Origin: DASUCS01 sp041166385
GTDB taxonomy: Bacteria > Actinomycetota > Acidimicrobiia > Acidimicrobiales > JACDCH01
DNA length: 64,000 nt
NCBI GenBank assembly: GCA_041166385.1
Contig: JBEEFW010000029.1
Coordinates: 1-64,000, forward strand
Reading direction: 5' to 3'
The notes under the pieces are model-generated. The model did no database searches and had not been told where the DNA came from. It worked only from the letters and a program-made list of their open reading frames with translations. Below are positions 16,799 to 25,516 of this stretch, piece by piece. A program made the translations under genes and the position numbers. Numbering within the stretch: the stretch's first letter is position 1; each line of letters starts with the position of its first letter.

Positions 16799-17779
16799 TC
16801 ATCCCCAGCGCTCGAGGAGTGCATCGATCGCCATGAACAGGTCGTCACGCTTGTCGCCTCGCTCCTGCGGGCGGGCGACGATGACCGCGACGTGCAAGGC
16901 GTCCACCACCGATGCTTGGCGCTCACGGATGACCTCGACGAATCGCTCGCGCCGCATGCTCCACGGCGTGGGCACCAGGGCCGTGAGAAATCCCGCGGTC
17001 TCGAGTTCCTCCTGGACACGCTGCAAGGGCCGTCGCCCATCCTCGAGCTCCATGTCGAGCGCCAACGTGATGGCAACGCCGCCCGCGCGCAACAACGCGG
17101 CTCCCTCCTGCAGGAACCGTCGCGGGAGCTCGATGCCGGTTTCGCCGCCGTACGAATACAGCTCTCGGTTCCGGTCGGAGCCAACGGCCACCGGCACCCA
17201 CGGTGCATTTGCTCCGACGAGATCGAAGGAGTCACGGCGTAGTCCACCGGCGACGTCGGTGACACACGCACTCGAGGCATGCCCAGCGGGTGCGTCGGCC
17301 AATGCCATCGTCATCGCCGCGGCCAGGGTCAGACTTCGATGGATGTCGGTCGCGACGACCACGCGATAGCTCGAGATGAGGTTCGCGCTCAGCACACCGG
17401 TGCCCGTTCCCAGGTCGGCGGCCCGAACCCCGTGCGGTGCGAGGTGGCGTACCGCGTCGATGAGGTACAGCGCGTCGGGACCGACGTACATGTCGTGCGG
17501 TCCCCAGTTCGACGGTGGCACAGCAACCAGCACCCCGCCCACTCCGATGATGTGCACCACGAGGGTGATGAGGGTGCCGTCCGCTTCCGCGATACCAGAC
17601 TCGACGAGGACATCCACGGTTTGAGCCGGCAAGTGCGCGGTGATCGCGTCGCGCTCGATCGGTTCCCCGGCCAGCATCGTCGAGCACCAGCCGTTCGTTC
17701 CGACTCGCCGTATCTCATGGCCGAGTTGCGCCACCGCTCGACGCGCTGCCGGATCGAACGTGACCGCGGAGTACTTCAT
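16799..17779 (-). CDS. Class I SAM-dependent methyltransferase (PrmC/HemK-like)
   Basis: A 326-aa protein. Residues 1-105 form an N-terminal domain, followed by motif I ADLGTGTGVLS near 120-130 and GANAPWVP near 209-216, which sits where N6-adenine or glutamine methyltransferases have NPPY. This suggests methylation of a planar amide or amine, but the motif is degenerate. The gene overlaps the upstream acetyltransferase by 4 bp, so three genes (methyltransferase, GNAT, methyltransferase) form one minus-strand unit. Confidence 0.75.
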   Translation of the reverse strand: MKYSAVTFDPAARRAVAQLGHEIRRVGTNGWCSTMLAGEPIERDAITAHLPAQTVDVLVESGIAEADGTLITLVVHIIGVGGVLVAVPPSNWGPHDMYVGPDALYLIDAVRHLAPHGVRAADLGTGTGVLSANLISSYRVVVATDIHRSLTLAAAMTMALADAPAGHASSACVTDVAGGLRRDSFDLVGANAPWVPVAVGSDRNRELYSYGGETGIELPRRFLQEGAALLRAGGVAITLALDMELEDGRRPLQRVQEELETAGFLTALVPTPWSMRRERFVEVIRERQASVVDALHVAVIVARPQERGDKRDDLFMAIDALLERWG

Positions 17780-18291
17780 GCGTGCCCGTCCTTCCGCATC
17801 ACGACGCGAAGAGTGGGATCGAGTCCGTGGCGAGTCTCTTCATCGCGGAGCTGTTGCAGCCCGGGCCCGAGCTCAGCTTCGGCCATCACACGGAAGCCGT
17901 GTCGTGCGTAATACGGCGCGTTCCACTCGACGTGCTCGAACGTCGTCAGCGTCACGGCGTGGTGGCCGTTGTCGCCCGCCCACGTACACACGTGCTCCAA
18001 CAGCGCGGCGCCATGGCCGCGCCGGCCGTGCTTCGGATGGACGCTCAACTGCTCCAGATGCACGTTGTCATCCACGATGTCGATGAGCGCGTAGCCGGCG
18101 GGGGTGTCGTTCACGACAACGACCCAGATGTGGCCTTCGTCGAGGTACGCGGTCAGTTCCTCGACGGTGAACGACTCGTCCGCGGCGATGTCCGGCATCC
18201 CGACGTCGACGAACAGCGCTCCGGCGGCGCGCTCGATGTCACGCAGCTGCTCGAGCTCGCTCGCGTCAGGAACTCGAATCAGTCGATTCAT
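17776..18291 (-). CDS. GNAT-family N-acetyltransferase
   Basis: A 171-aa acetyl-CoA-dependent transferase. The core reads VHLEQLSVHPKHGRRGHGAALL, where the RRGHGAA segment is the pyrophosphate-binding loop, and WNAPYYARHGF is the usual C-terminal motif. ATG 18291 overlaps the stop of the upstream methyltransferase (ATGA), which decides the start, and its own stop overlaps the next methyltransferase. The substrate cannot be inferred. Confidence 0.85.
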   Translation of the reverse strand: MNRLIRVPDASELEQLRDIERAAGALFVDVGMPDIAADESFTVEELTAYLDEGHIWVVVVNDTPAGYALIDIVDDNVHLEQLSVHPKHGRRGHGAALLEHVCTWAGDNGHHAVTLTTFEHVEWNAPYYARHGFRVMAEAELGPGLQQLRDEETRHGLDPTLRVVMRKDGHA

Positions 18292-18833
18292 GCCGTCGCG
18301 AGGAGCCATGCCTCGCCGTCGCCCTCATCGGCGGCGACGATGTCGAGCGCCGCGAACGCGTCGACGAGCTCGCTCGGTCGGGCGCGGAATGGCCCGGGAC
18401 CGACTCCTACCTCGCTGAGCACACGGATCGCCAACAGACCACCGGGCGCCAGTCGCTCGATGATCGGCTCGTCGAGGCGTGGGTCTCGGAACCAATGACA
18501 CATGATCACGTCGACAGGTGGACCCGCCGGAAGTCCGAGGTCGAGGTCGACCACGTCGAACCGGCACCGGTCGCCGACACCGGTCTCGATCGCGAGCGTC
18601 TGCGCCAGATCAACTGCGACCGCAGAGACGTCGACGCCCCACACGTTCATGCCTCGGGTCGCCAACCACACGGCCAGCGTTCCGCGCCCGCAGGCCAACT
18701 CGAGGGCATCCCCGGCGGTGGGAAAGATCCCCACGTTCGGCGCAAAGACTGGCGGCGGACCGATGCGATCGAGCGGCGCCGCGCCGATACCTGCGTACCG
18801 CTCATCCCAGTGGCTGCGGTCTTCATCGGTCAC
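18288..18833 (-). CDS. Class I SAM-dependent methyltransferase
   Basis: A 181-aa protein from GTG 18833 (VTDEDRSHWDERYAG), an N-terminus common in small Tehb/TPMT-like methyltransferases. Motif I is DALELACGRGTLAVWLA, followed by WGVDVSAVAVDLA. A longer frame could start at GTG 18887, but that codon lies inside a palindrome, so the shorter start is favoured. It is the first gene of the overlapping three-gene unit. Confidence 0.78.
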   Translation of the reverse strand: MTDEDRSHWDERYAGIGAAPLDRIGPPPVFAPNVGIFPTAGDALELACGRGTLAVWLATRGMNVWGVDVSAVAVDLAQTLAIETGVGDRCRFDVVDLDLGLPAGPPVDVIMCHWFRDPRLDEPIIERLAPGGLLAIRVLSEVGVGPGPFRARPSELVDAFAALDIVAADEGDGEAWLLATA

Positions 18834-18884
18834 ATGAGCCCAATCGCAATCCGCGGTCGCCGACCGCGTGTTGCTCGCGTTTTC

Positions 18885-18945
18885 CACATCCCAGCGACAA
18901 CTGTTGCACGGCGGGGGGCAGCCTTCGATTTGTCGCTGGGATGTG
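18885..18945. repeat. 16-bp perfect inverted repeat with a 29-nt loop
   Basis: The arms CACATCCCAGCGACAA (18885-18900) and its exact complement (18930-18945) enclose 29 nt. It lies upstream of the methyltransferase-GNAT unit and downstream of a small membrane-protein gene, both minus strand. It could be a terminator for the upstream gene or a member of the palindrome set found elsewhere here; GCGACA also occurs in the palindrome at 38551, but similarity is weak. Confidence 0.6.
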
Positions 18946-19103
18946 AGACGCGGGTGCTACCCAAGACTCAAGGCTGCGCCGGCCCAGTGGCGCTCGGCGG
19001 ATCCTTGCGCTTCAGGCCGTGGCCGGAACTGTCTCCATCCTGTTCGGCCGATGACGCTCATTGCTGAGACGCTCGGAAGCGGCACTTCTGCGCTCCTCGT
19101 CGA
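18946..19103. other. Non-coding stretch with no recognised feature
   Basis: Together with the palindrome just before it and the tiny gene after it, this forms the longest poorly coding part of the window (about 18.89-19.30 kb). I read all frames and found only short, unsupported ones. No tRNA or obvious riboswitch is visible. It may hold the promoter of the methyltransferase unit on its left. Confidence 0.4.
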
Positions 19104-19256
19104 CTAGAGGTACGTCACGCCAAGAAGGATGCTCAGAACGCCCACAGCCATGGCGCACAGGTCAATCGCCACCGTAAGCCAGACGCCATGACCCGAATCT
19201 TCGCCGCCGGTGATTCTCCGCGCGTTGAGCGACCGAAACGGTCGCTTGTCATCCAA
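19104..19256 (-). CDS. Small putative membrane protein (50 aa)
   Basis: A short frame from TTG 19256 to TAG 19104 encodes a basic N-terminus (DDKRPFRSLNARR), a polar turn (ITGGEDSGHG) and one long hydrophobic helix (VWLTVAIDLCAMAVGVLSIL) ending TYL. A GTG at 19280 would add eight residues. The layout is natural for a single-pass protein and codons are GC-biased, but no ribosome binding site is clear and I recognise no family. It lies downstream of the trp operon genes on the same strand. Confidence 0.45.
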   Translation of the reverse strand: MDDKRPFRSLNARRITGGEDSGHGVWLTVAIDLCAMAVGVLSILLGVTYL

Positions 19257-19297
19257 ATTGGAGAGTCCCGCGGCCCGCACACCGGGTACAGGGCGGT

Positions 19298-19642
19298 TTA
19301 GCTAGGGCGCCGGTTCAGGTGCTCGGGCGGTTCGGCCTTCCGCTTGTAGCCGTGGCCGAAGAAGCCGCCGACCGGCCGGGCGTGGGCGTGGTAGTGGTCG
19401 GGGATGTTGCGCATGTTGTCGTCGACGTAGTGCTCGAAGGTGAAGAAGTCGCGCACGACGTTGGCGAGTCGGTCGTGCAGCGCAGCTTTCACGTCGTCCG
19501 CCGGCTTGGCGTCGTGGTTGCGCCACACCACCATCGGGACCGCGCAGATCTCGCACTCGGCGATCCAGCACAACTCGTCCTCGAAGAACCACGGGGTGAT
19601 GCGCGCTTCCTCACACAGGTCGCAGCTCGGGTCCTTCGTCAC
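19298..19642 (-). CDS. Small zinc-binding protein with HIT-like histidine triad
   Basis: A 114-aa protein. Two cysteine pairs, CDLC at 7-10 and CEIC at 30-33, suggest a bound zinc. Near the C-terminus the sequence DHYHAHARP has alternating histidines (83, 85, 87), the pattern of the HIT nucleotide-hydrolase triad. A nucleotide-binding role is therefore possible but not proven. GTG 19642 overlaps the stop of the mmcQ-like gene by 4 bp, so it is translationally coupled to the end of the trp operon. Confidence 0.72.
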   Translation of the reverse strand: MTKDPSCDLCEEARITPWFFEDELCWIAECEICAVPMVVWRNHDAKPADDVKAALHDRLANVVRDFFTFEHYVDDNMRNIPDHYHAHARPVGGFFGHGYKRKAEPPEHLNRRPS

Positions 19643-19983
19643 GACGAGGTCACCAACCGAGCCAGTGTCTTCGGGGCGATGATGCAGTAGCTCGTCGCGA
19701 CGAGCTCGGCGACCTCGCTCCAGTCCACGCCTGCGGTGAGATGCATACCGATCCAGCCCTTCGTGGCGACATACGGAGGAAGGTAGAACCGTGCTTCGTT
19801 CTCGAGCAGCGCGGGACGCTCATCGGGGTCGGCCTTCATGCTGATGCTCGAGCCGTCTGGTGCCGCCATCACGAAGATCTTCTTTCGCACCCGGAAGTTC
19901 GGCGACTCCCACGTGAACTCCTCGGTGGCCTCGGGCAGCGCCAGCGCGATCTTGCGCAGCTTGGCGAGGCGCGATTCAGCCAT
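19639..19983 (-). CDS. MmcQ/YjbR family DNA-binding-like protein
   Basis: A 114-aa protein of the CyaY-fold MmcQ/YjbR family, with the typical order LRKIALALPEATEEFTWESPNFRV, the KIFVM strand, and a late GWIGMHL followed by SYCIIAPKTLA. These small proteins are thought to bind DNA, but their role is not settled. ATG 19983 overlaps trpA by 8 bp, so it is read as part of the trp transcript. Confidence 0.82.
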   Translation of the reverse strand: MAESRLAKLRKIALALPEATEEFTWESPNFRVRKKIFVMAAPDGSSISMKADPDERPALLENEARFYLPPYVATKGWIGMHLTAGVDWSEVAELVATSYCIIAPKTLARLVTSS

Positions 19984-20752
19984 GGTCGAGCCCGGCGCGG
20001 AGCTCGCTCACGAACGCCGCTGCTCCCTCCGGGCCCTCGCCGTCGAGCAGCCGGCGAATGAGCGCCGATCCGACGATGACGCCGTCGGCCTCCTGGCAGA
20101 TCTCGATCGCCTGGGCGACCGTCGACACGCCGACACCGACGAGGACCGGCACGTCGGTGACCGCCTTCAACCGCTTGGCCATCACGAGCGCCGACGAGGC
20201 GAGTGCGGTGCGTTCGCCGGTGACCCCGAGGAGCCCGACGCCGTACACGAACCCGCGCGATCGCGCGCAGATGCGAGGCAAGCGCTCGTCGGGTGCGGTG
20301 GGTGCCGCGAGCATCACGGTCTCGATGCCGGCGTCGTCGGCCACGGCACACCACGGACCGGCCTCTTCAAGGGGCAGGTCGGGCAGGATCGCCGCGGCTA
20401 CGCCGACATCCGCCAGCGATCGTGCGAACCGCTCGTGCCCCATGTGGAAGGCGATGTTGTAGTAGGTCATTACCGCGAGGGGCACGCCCGCATCGAGGGT
20501 GCGCAGGCCGTCGAGGATGGATTGCGGCGTCACGCCCGCCCGCAAGGCGCGCTCGGACGCTTCCTGGATCGTGGGGCCGTCCATCACGGGATCGGAGAAC
20601 GGGATGCCGATCTCGATCGCATCGGCGCCGGCGGAGGCAACCGCTCGCACGACCTCGGTCCAGTCGTCGCCGAGCCCGCCGGTGACGTACGGGACGAGCA
20701 GCTTGCGGCCGCGGTCACGCGCCGCCCGCAGCGTTGCTTCGAGGTCACCCAA
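19976..20752 (-). CDS. trpA: Tryptophan synthase alpha subunit
   Basis: TrpA cleaves indole-3-glycerol phosphate to indole and glyceraldehyde 3-phosphate in complex with TrpB. The 258-aa TIM barrel shows IEIGIPFSDPVMDGPTIQEAS (catalytic Glu near residue 47), the AAILPDLPLEEA region with the second catalytic Asp, and GVGLLGVTGER. The start is TTG 20752, overlapping the trpB stop by 8 bp; no better start is in frame. Order trpC-trpF-trpB-trpA. Confidence 0.95.
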   Translation of the reverse strand: MGDLEATLRAARDRGRKLLVPYVTGGLGDDWTEVVRAVASAGADAIEIGIPFSDPVMDGPTIQEASERALRAGVTPQSILDGLRTLDAGVPLAVMTYYNIAFHMGHERFARSLADVGVAAAILPDLPLEEAGPWCAVADDAGIETVMLAAPTAPDERLPRICARSRGFVYGVGLLGVTGERTALASSALVMAKRLKAVTDVPVLVGVGVSTVAQAIEICQEADGVIVGSALIRRLLDGEGPEGAAAFVSELRAGLDHG

Positions 20753-21926
20753 TGGTGTCGCCCACGATGTCGCTGACCTGTTGCACGTCCTTGTCGCCGC
20801 GCCCGCTCATGTTCAGCAGCACGGTCTTCCCCGCCAGCTCCTTCTGCGCCGACACCACCCACGCCAACGCGTGCATCGGCTCGAGCGCGGGGATGATGCC
20901 CTCGGACCGCGACATCAGGGCGAACGCGTCGAGCACCTGCTGGTCGGTGACCGCGAAGTAGCGAGCACGACCGAGATCCGCGAGGTGCGCGTGCTCAGGC
21001 CCGACACCCGGATAGTCGAGGCCGGCGGAGATCGACTCCGCCTCGAGCACCTGTCCCCACTCGTCTTGCAACAAGTAGCTCAGGGAACCGTGCACCACGC
21101 CGGGCACACCGCGACCGACGGCCGCGCCACCGGCGGGTTCGACACCGACGAGATCGACGTCGGGCAGCTCGGCGAAGCCACTGAAGATCCCTGCGGCGTT
21201 GGACCCGCCGCCCACGCACGCGACGACGACATCGGGATCGTGTCCGTCGAGCAGCGCGCGGCACTGTTCGCGCGCCTCGCTGCCGATCACCCGCTGCAGC
21301 TCGCGCACCATCCACGGATACGGATGCGGTCCCATGACCGAGCCGAGGCAGTAATGCGTGGACTCCACCGTTGCCACCCAGTCGCGCAAGGCCTCGTTGA
21401 TCGCGTCCTTGAGCGTGCGACTCCCGGACACTGCGGCGCGCACCTCCGCACCGAGCAATCGCATGCGAAACACGTTGAGCTCTTGTCGCTTCATGTCGAC
21501 TTCGCCCATGTACACGACGCACTCCATGCCGAGCAGGGCGGCGGCCGTCGCTGTGGCCACACCGTGTTGGCCGGCGCCTGTCTCCGCCACGAGCCGGGTC
21601 TTGCCCATGCGCTGCGCGAGCAGCGCCTGGCCGAGCACGTTGTTGATCTTGTGCGAGCCGGTGTGGTTGAGGTCTTCGCGCTTGAGCAGCAGCCGGAGGC
21701 CGAGGTCGGCCGACAGCCGGCGGCAATCGGTGAGGGGCGAGGGCCGGCCCGCGTAGTCGCGCAAGAGCCGATCGAGCTCGGCGCGAAATTCAGCATCGCC
21801 CCACGCTGAGCGAAACGCCTGCTCGAGCTCAGCGCAGGCGGGGACGAGTGTCTCCGGCACGAACCGCCCGCCGAACTGTCCGAACCGACCCTCAGGTGTC
21901 GGGTCGCCCATCACGGCGGCGGTCAA
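20745..21926 (-). CDS. trpB: Tryptophan synthase beta subunit
   Basis: TrpB joins indole and serine using PLP. The 393-aa protein has the PLP lysine Lys93 in HTGSHKINN, the GAGQHGVATA loop with the catalytic Glu just before it (AETGAGQ), and the phosphate-binding GGGSNAAG. The start is TTG 21926: an AGGAGG lies 7 nt upstream, while ATG 21911 has none. The TTGA overlaps the trpF stop, so translation is coupled. Confidence 0.95.
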   Translation of the reverse strand: MTAAVMGDPTPEGRFGQFGGRFVPETLVPACAELEQAFRSAWGDAEFRAELDRLLRDYAGRPSPLTDCRRLSADLGLRLLLKREDLNHTGSHKINNVLGQALLAQRMGKTRLVAETGAGQHGVATATAAALLGMECVVYMGEVDMKRQELNVFRMRLLGAEVRAAVSGSRTLKDAINEALRDWVATVESTHYCLGSVMGPHPYPWMVRELQRVIGSEAREQCRALLDGHDPDVVVACVGGGSNAAGIFSGFAELPDVDLVGVEPAGGAAVGRGVPGVVHGSLSYLLQDEWGQVLEAESISAGLDYPGVGPEHAHLADLGRARYFAVTDQQVLDAFALMSRSEGIIPALEPMHALAWVVSAQKELAGKTVLLNMSGRGDKDVQQVSDIVGDTIG

Positions 21927-22585
21927 TACTCGTCCTCCTGCCAGTCGAACGGACGCTCGTCTTCGTCGCCTCGGTAGCGCCTGGGCGCGGCCGCCTTGGC
22001 GTTGCGCACGAAGTCGCGCACCAGGCGAGCGTCTTTCCGGCCGGGCCCGCTCTCGACCCCGGTGGACACATCGACGCCCCAGGGCTTCACGCGTTCGATG
22101 GCCTCGGCCACGTTGTCGGGGGTCAGCCCGCCGGCGAGGATCACCCGCCGGTTGATCGGCGCGCCTTCTGCCAACGACCAGTCGAACATCTCGCCCGACC
22201 CCGGCGCGTGCGAGTCGATGAGGATCGCGTCAGCACCGAAGTCATCGGCGCGATCGAGTGCGGGGTCGCCCGCCGGAAAACCCTTGATCACGAATGTGAG
22301 CTTCGACCGCACGAGCCTCGTCTGTTCGACGGTCTCGTGCCCGTGCAGTTGGGCGGCGCGCAAGCCGATCGAGTTGACGATCTCGACGACGCGTTGCGGC
22401 GATTCGTCGCGGAAGACGCCGACGGTGAGCACCTCGGGAGGAAGGCGGCGCACGATGTCGCGCACCAGGCCGGCTGCAACCTGCCGCGACGACGGCGCGA
22501 ACACGAATCCGACGGCATCAGCACCCATAGCGATCGCGAGGAGCGCGTCCTCCTCGCTGGTGATGCCGCAGATCTTCACGAACAT
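21923..22585 (-). CDS. trpF: Phosphoribosylanthranilate isomerase
   Basis: The 220-aa TIM barrel catalyses the Amadori rearrangement of phosphoribosylanthranilate. It has the N-terminal FVKICGIT with the catalytic cysteine, the strand VGVFRDE, the LHGHE motif, and ILAGGLTPDNV for phosphate binding. ATG 22585 is the standard start. It lies 13 nt after trpC. Some actinobacteria lack trpF and use PriA instead; here trpF and hisA are both present as separate genes. Confidence 0.93.
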   Translation of the reverse strand: MFVKICGITSEEDALLAIAMGADAVGFVFAPSSRQVAAGLVRDIVRRLPPEVLTVGVFRDESPQRVVEIVNSIGLRAAQLHGHETVEQTRLVRSKLTFVIKGFPAGDPALDRADDFGADAILIDSHAPGSGEMFDWSLAEGAPINRRVILAGGLTPDNVAEAIERVKPWGVDVSTGVESGPGRKDARLVRDFVRNAKAAAPRRYRGDEDERPFDWQEDEY

Positions 22586-22598
22586 GAGAAGTCCGACG

Positions 22599-23390
22599 CT
22601 ACTGGGCGGCCTTGGCGCCAACCGCAAGCAATCCGGCCACTGCGGCCGCCGGATCACCCGATCGCACCAAGCTCTCCCCCACCAGCACGGCGTCGTAGCC
22701 AGCCGCCGCCAATGGCGCGGCGTCGTCGGGACCGCCGATGCCCGACTCCGCGATGCGGATGACGCCCGCGGGGATGTTCGGCGCCAGACGCACGGCGCGG
22801 GCGGTGTCGACCGCGAACGTCACGAGGTCGCGCTGATTGACACCGACGAGGGTGGCGCCGACACGCAGCGCCCGCTCGAGCTCGGCCTCGTCGTGCACCT
22901 CGACGAGCGCGCCGATGCCGAGATCGACTGCCAACGCGTGGAAGTCAGCAAGCTCCGCGTCGTCGAGCGCGGCGACGATCAGCAACACCGCGTCGGCTCC
23001 CATGATGCGGGCATCACAGACATCGGCGAGCGCGACGGTGAAGTCTTTTCGCAGCACTGGCGCGGCGATCGCGCGACGGGCGGCGATCAGATCCTCGACG
23101 GAGCCACCGAAGTACTCGACGTCGGTGAGCACCGACACACACGCGGCGCCGCCGTACTCGTACGCCTGCGCCAGCGTCGCGGCATCGAGGTCGGCGTCGA
23201 TCGTCCCTTTCGACGGTGAGCGCCGCTTCACCTCGGCGATGACCGAGAACCCGCCGGCCAACGCCGCTGCGAATCCTCGAGCCGCCGGCTGCTGACGAGC
23301 CTGCTCCACCAAGCGCTCGAACGGCCGCTCGTCGGCCGCGACGCGACCACGGTGATCCGACAGGATCGCATCGAGGTAGGTAGCGGACAT
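22599..23390 (-). CDS. trpC: Indole-3-glycerol phosphate synthase
   Basis: The 263-aa TIM barrel forms the indole ring. Conserved blocks are FSVIAEVKRRSPSKG (catalytic Lys and the SPSKG phosphate loop), VLTDVEYFGG, PVLRKDF with the second catalytic lysine, and AESGIGG. ATG 23390 is preferred over GTG 23393. It is the first gene of the minus-strand trpCFBA unit and divergent from the response regulator, 59 bp apart. Confidence 0.95.
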   Translation of the reverse strand: MSATYLDAILSDHRGRVAADERPFERLVEQARQQPAARGFAAALAGGFSVIAEVKRRSPSKGTIDADLDAATLAQAYEYGGAACVSVLTDVEYFGGSVEDLIAARRAIAAPVLRKDFTVALADVCDARIMGADAVLLIVAALDDAELADFHALAVDLGIGALVEVHDEAELERALRVGATLVGVNQRDLVTFAVDTARAVRLAPNIPAGVIRIAESGIGGPDDAAPLAAAGYDAVLVGESLVRSGDPAAAVAGLLAVGAKAAQ

Positions 23391-23449
23391 CACACAGTCC
23401 TAACGAGGGTCTCACCGGCCGGCAACAAGGGGCGCGACGATACTGGCCG

Positions 23450-24130
23450 ATGGGAGAACCCCTGCCGGTCGTACTTGTCGAAGACGACCCACACATCGCC
23501 GATCTGGTCTCGCTCTACCTCGACCAGTCGGGCTTCCGCGTCTACCGGGCCGACAACGGCACGGATGGGCTGCGGATCATCGACGAGCGGCAGCCGAAGC
23601 TGGTGATCCTCGACGTCGGGCTCGCCGGTGACATCGACGGGCTCGAGGTGTGCCGCCGGCTGCGGGCCACCACCGATGTGCCCGTCATCATGCTCACCGC
23701 CCGCGACGGGGAGATCGATCGCGTGCTCGGCCTCGAGTTGGGCGCGGACGACTATGTCACCAAGCCCTTCTCGCCTCGCGAGCTCGTCGCTCGCGTGAAG
23801 GCGATCTTGCGTCGAGCGGACGGTTCGTCCCGGAAGCTCGCGCAATTGGTGTTGACCGTGGGTGACGTCGAGGTCGACCTGCCGCGCGCCGAAGCGCGAG
23901 TCGCGGGCGCCGTTGTCGCCCTGACAACCCGCGAGTTCGCGCTGCTGCGGTACCTCACGGAGAACAAAGGGCTGGCCCTGTCCCGCCGCCAATTGCTCGA
24001 CGGCGCGTGGGGCGCAGATTGGTACGGCGACGAGCGCACGGTCGACGTCCACGTTCGGCAGTTGCGCAAGAAACTCGGCGACGGCTTTCCGCTCGCGACC
24101 GTGCGCGGCATCGGCTACCGGCTCGAGTAA
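23450..24130 (+). CDS. OmpR-family response regulator
   Basis: A 226-aa two-domain regulator. The receiver (about 1-120) has acidic residues near 11-13, phospho-acceptor Asp55 in LVILDVG, and TKPFS with the conserved Lys. The winged-helix output domain (about 130-226) has LTTREFALLRYL and the recognition region VDVHVRQLRKKLG. It lies 6 bp before a histidine kinase gene. The signal and targets are not visible. Confidence 0.92.
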   Translation: MGEPLPVVLVEDDPHIADLVSLYLDQSGFRVYRADNGTDGLRIIDERQPKLVILDVGLAGDIDGLEVCRRLRATTDVPVIMLTARDGEIDRVLGLELGADDYVTKPFSPRELVARVKAILRRADGSSRKLAQLVLTVGDVEVDLPRAEARVAGAVVALTTREFALLRYLTENKGLALSRRQLLDGAWGADWYGDERTVDVHVRQLRKKLGDGFPLATVRGIGYRLE

Positions 24131-24136
24131 CGACTC

Positions 24137-25516
24137 ATGACTCGCCGCCTCACGCTGGTCATCGTCGGCACCGTCGCGGCCACGCTGCTGCTCGCGGGCG
24201 TCGGCACGCTCGCGCTCGCTCGGCTGGGCGCACGCGACCAGACGCAGCGCGAGTTGCGCACGCAGGCTCTCGACATCGCCGCGTCGATCCAGACGCTCGA
24301 CGCGAACGGCCAGTTCGGCGTCTTGAACAACCTGCGACGCGCGCTCCATCTGGACGGCATCGCCGTGCTGCGCTTCGGGCCTGGCGGCCGCACGATCGAC
24401 GTGCTCCCGAGCGGTGTGTCGATGGACGAACTCGACCTCACCAGGCTGCGTGCCGGCCAGACGGTCACTGGCGGTCGCGGATCGCTCGTGTTCGCCGCCG
24501 CTCCCGCGTCGGTGACGGTGACCCTCCCGCGTGGCGGCGACGAGCAGGTCCTGGCGGTGGTCGTACTGACACGCAAGGTCGACGCCTTGCTGCGACCGGC
24601 GGTCGGTTGGTTCTTGATCGCCGCGGTGTGCACGCTCGCCATCGGCGTGCTCGTCGCGTGGCGGTTCGGACGCAGGCTGACCCGTCCCGTGCGGCAGGCC
24701 GAGGAGGCCACTCGCCGCATCAGCGCGGGCGATCTGTCGGCCCGCGTGCCCACGTCCGAGCGAGACAAGAAGGACGAGCTCAGCTCACTGATCGCGTCGA
24801 TCAACACCATGGCCGAGGTGCTCGAACGTTCGAAGGGCGTGGAGCGCCAGTTCCTGCTGTCAGTCAGCCACGACCTGCGCACGCCGCTCACTTCGATCCG
24901 CGGGTACGCGGAGGCGATCGCCGACGGCGCGTTGCCTGACGCCGCCGAAGGCGGCACGATCATCCTCAGCGAGGCGCGCCGCCTGGAACGCTTGGTCGGC
25001 GATCTGCTCGATCTGGCGAAACTCGAGTCGCGGAGCTTCGCCCTGGCGCTCGGGCCCGTCGACCTCGTGGACGTCGCCGCCGGCACCATCGACGGCTTCC
25101 GCCCCGAGACCGCGGAGGCGGGGGTCACGATGGAACTCGTCACCGACGACGAACCGACGGTCGTGAACGGCGACGCCGACCGCCTTGCGCAGATCGCAGC
25201 CAACCTCGTCCAGAATGCCCTGAAGTTCGCGCAACGCGAGATCCGAGTGTCCGTCGATACGAACGGTGGTTGGGCGCGACTCGCCGTGAGCGACGACGGT
25301 CCCGGCATCGCCCCCGAGGATCTTCCGCACGTTTTCGAACGGCTCTATGTCTCGCGCCACCAGCCCCGCCGCAGGGAAGTCGGATCGGGCCTCGGCTTGG
25401 CGATCGTGCGCGAGCTCGTCACCGCGATGGGTGGCACGGTGCAGGCGAGCGGCGCCGAGTCGGGAGGCGCATGCCTGTCGGTGCTGCTCCCTCTCAGTTC
25501 GGCGGCGAGCCGCTAG
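24137..25516 (+). CDS. Sensor histidine kinase
   Basis: A 459-aa membrane kinase. There are two membrane helices (about 7-30 and 157-175) around an extracytoplasmic sensor of about 125 residues, then a HAMP linker (LTRPVRQAEEATRRISAGDL), the phospho-acceptor His245 in SVSHDLRTPLTSIRGY, and ATPase boxes N (ANLVQNALKFA), G1 (SDDGPGI) and G2 (VGSGLGLAIV). It pairs with the upstream response regulator. Its last 23 bp overlap the convergent surface-protein gene. Confidence 0.92.
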   Translation: MTRRLTLVIVGTVAATLLLAGVGTLALARLGARDQTQRELRTQALDIAASIQTLDANGQFGVLNNLRRALHLDGIAVLRFGPGGRTIDVLPSGVSMDELDLTRLRAGQTVTGGRGSLVFAAAPASVTVTLPRGGDEQVLAVVVLTRKVDALLRPAVGWFLIAAVCTLAIGVLVAWRFGRRLTRPVRQAEEATRRISAGDLSARVPTSERDKKDELSSLIASINTMAEVLERSKGVERQFLLSVSHDLRTPLTSIRGYAEAIADGALPDAAEGGTIILSEARRLERLVGDLLDLAKLESRSFALALGPVDLVDVAAGTIDGFRPETAEAGVTMELVTDDEPTVVNGDADRLAQIAANLVQNALKFAQREIRVSVDTNGGWARLAVSDDGPGIAPEDLPHVFERLYVSRHQPRRREVGSGLGLAIVRELVTAMGGTVQASGAESGGACLSVLLPLSSAASR

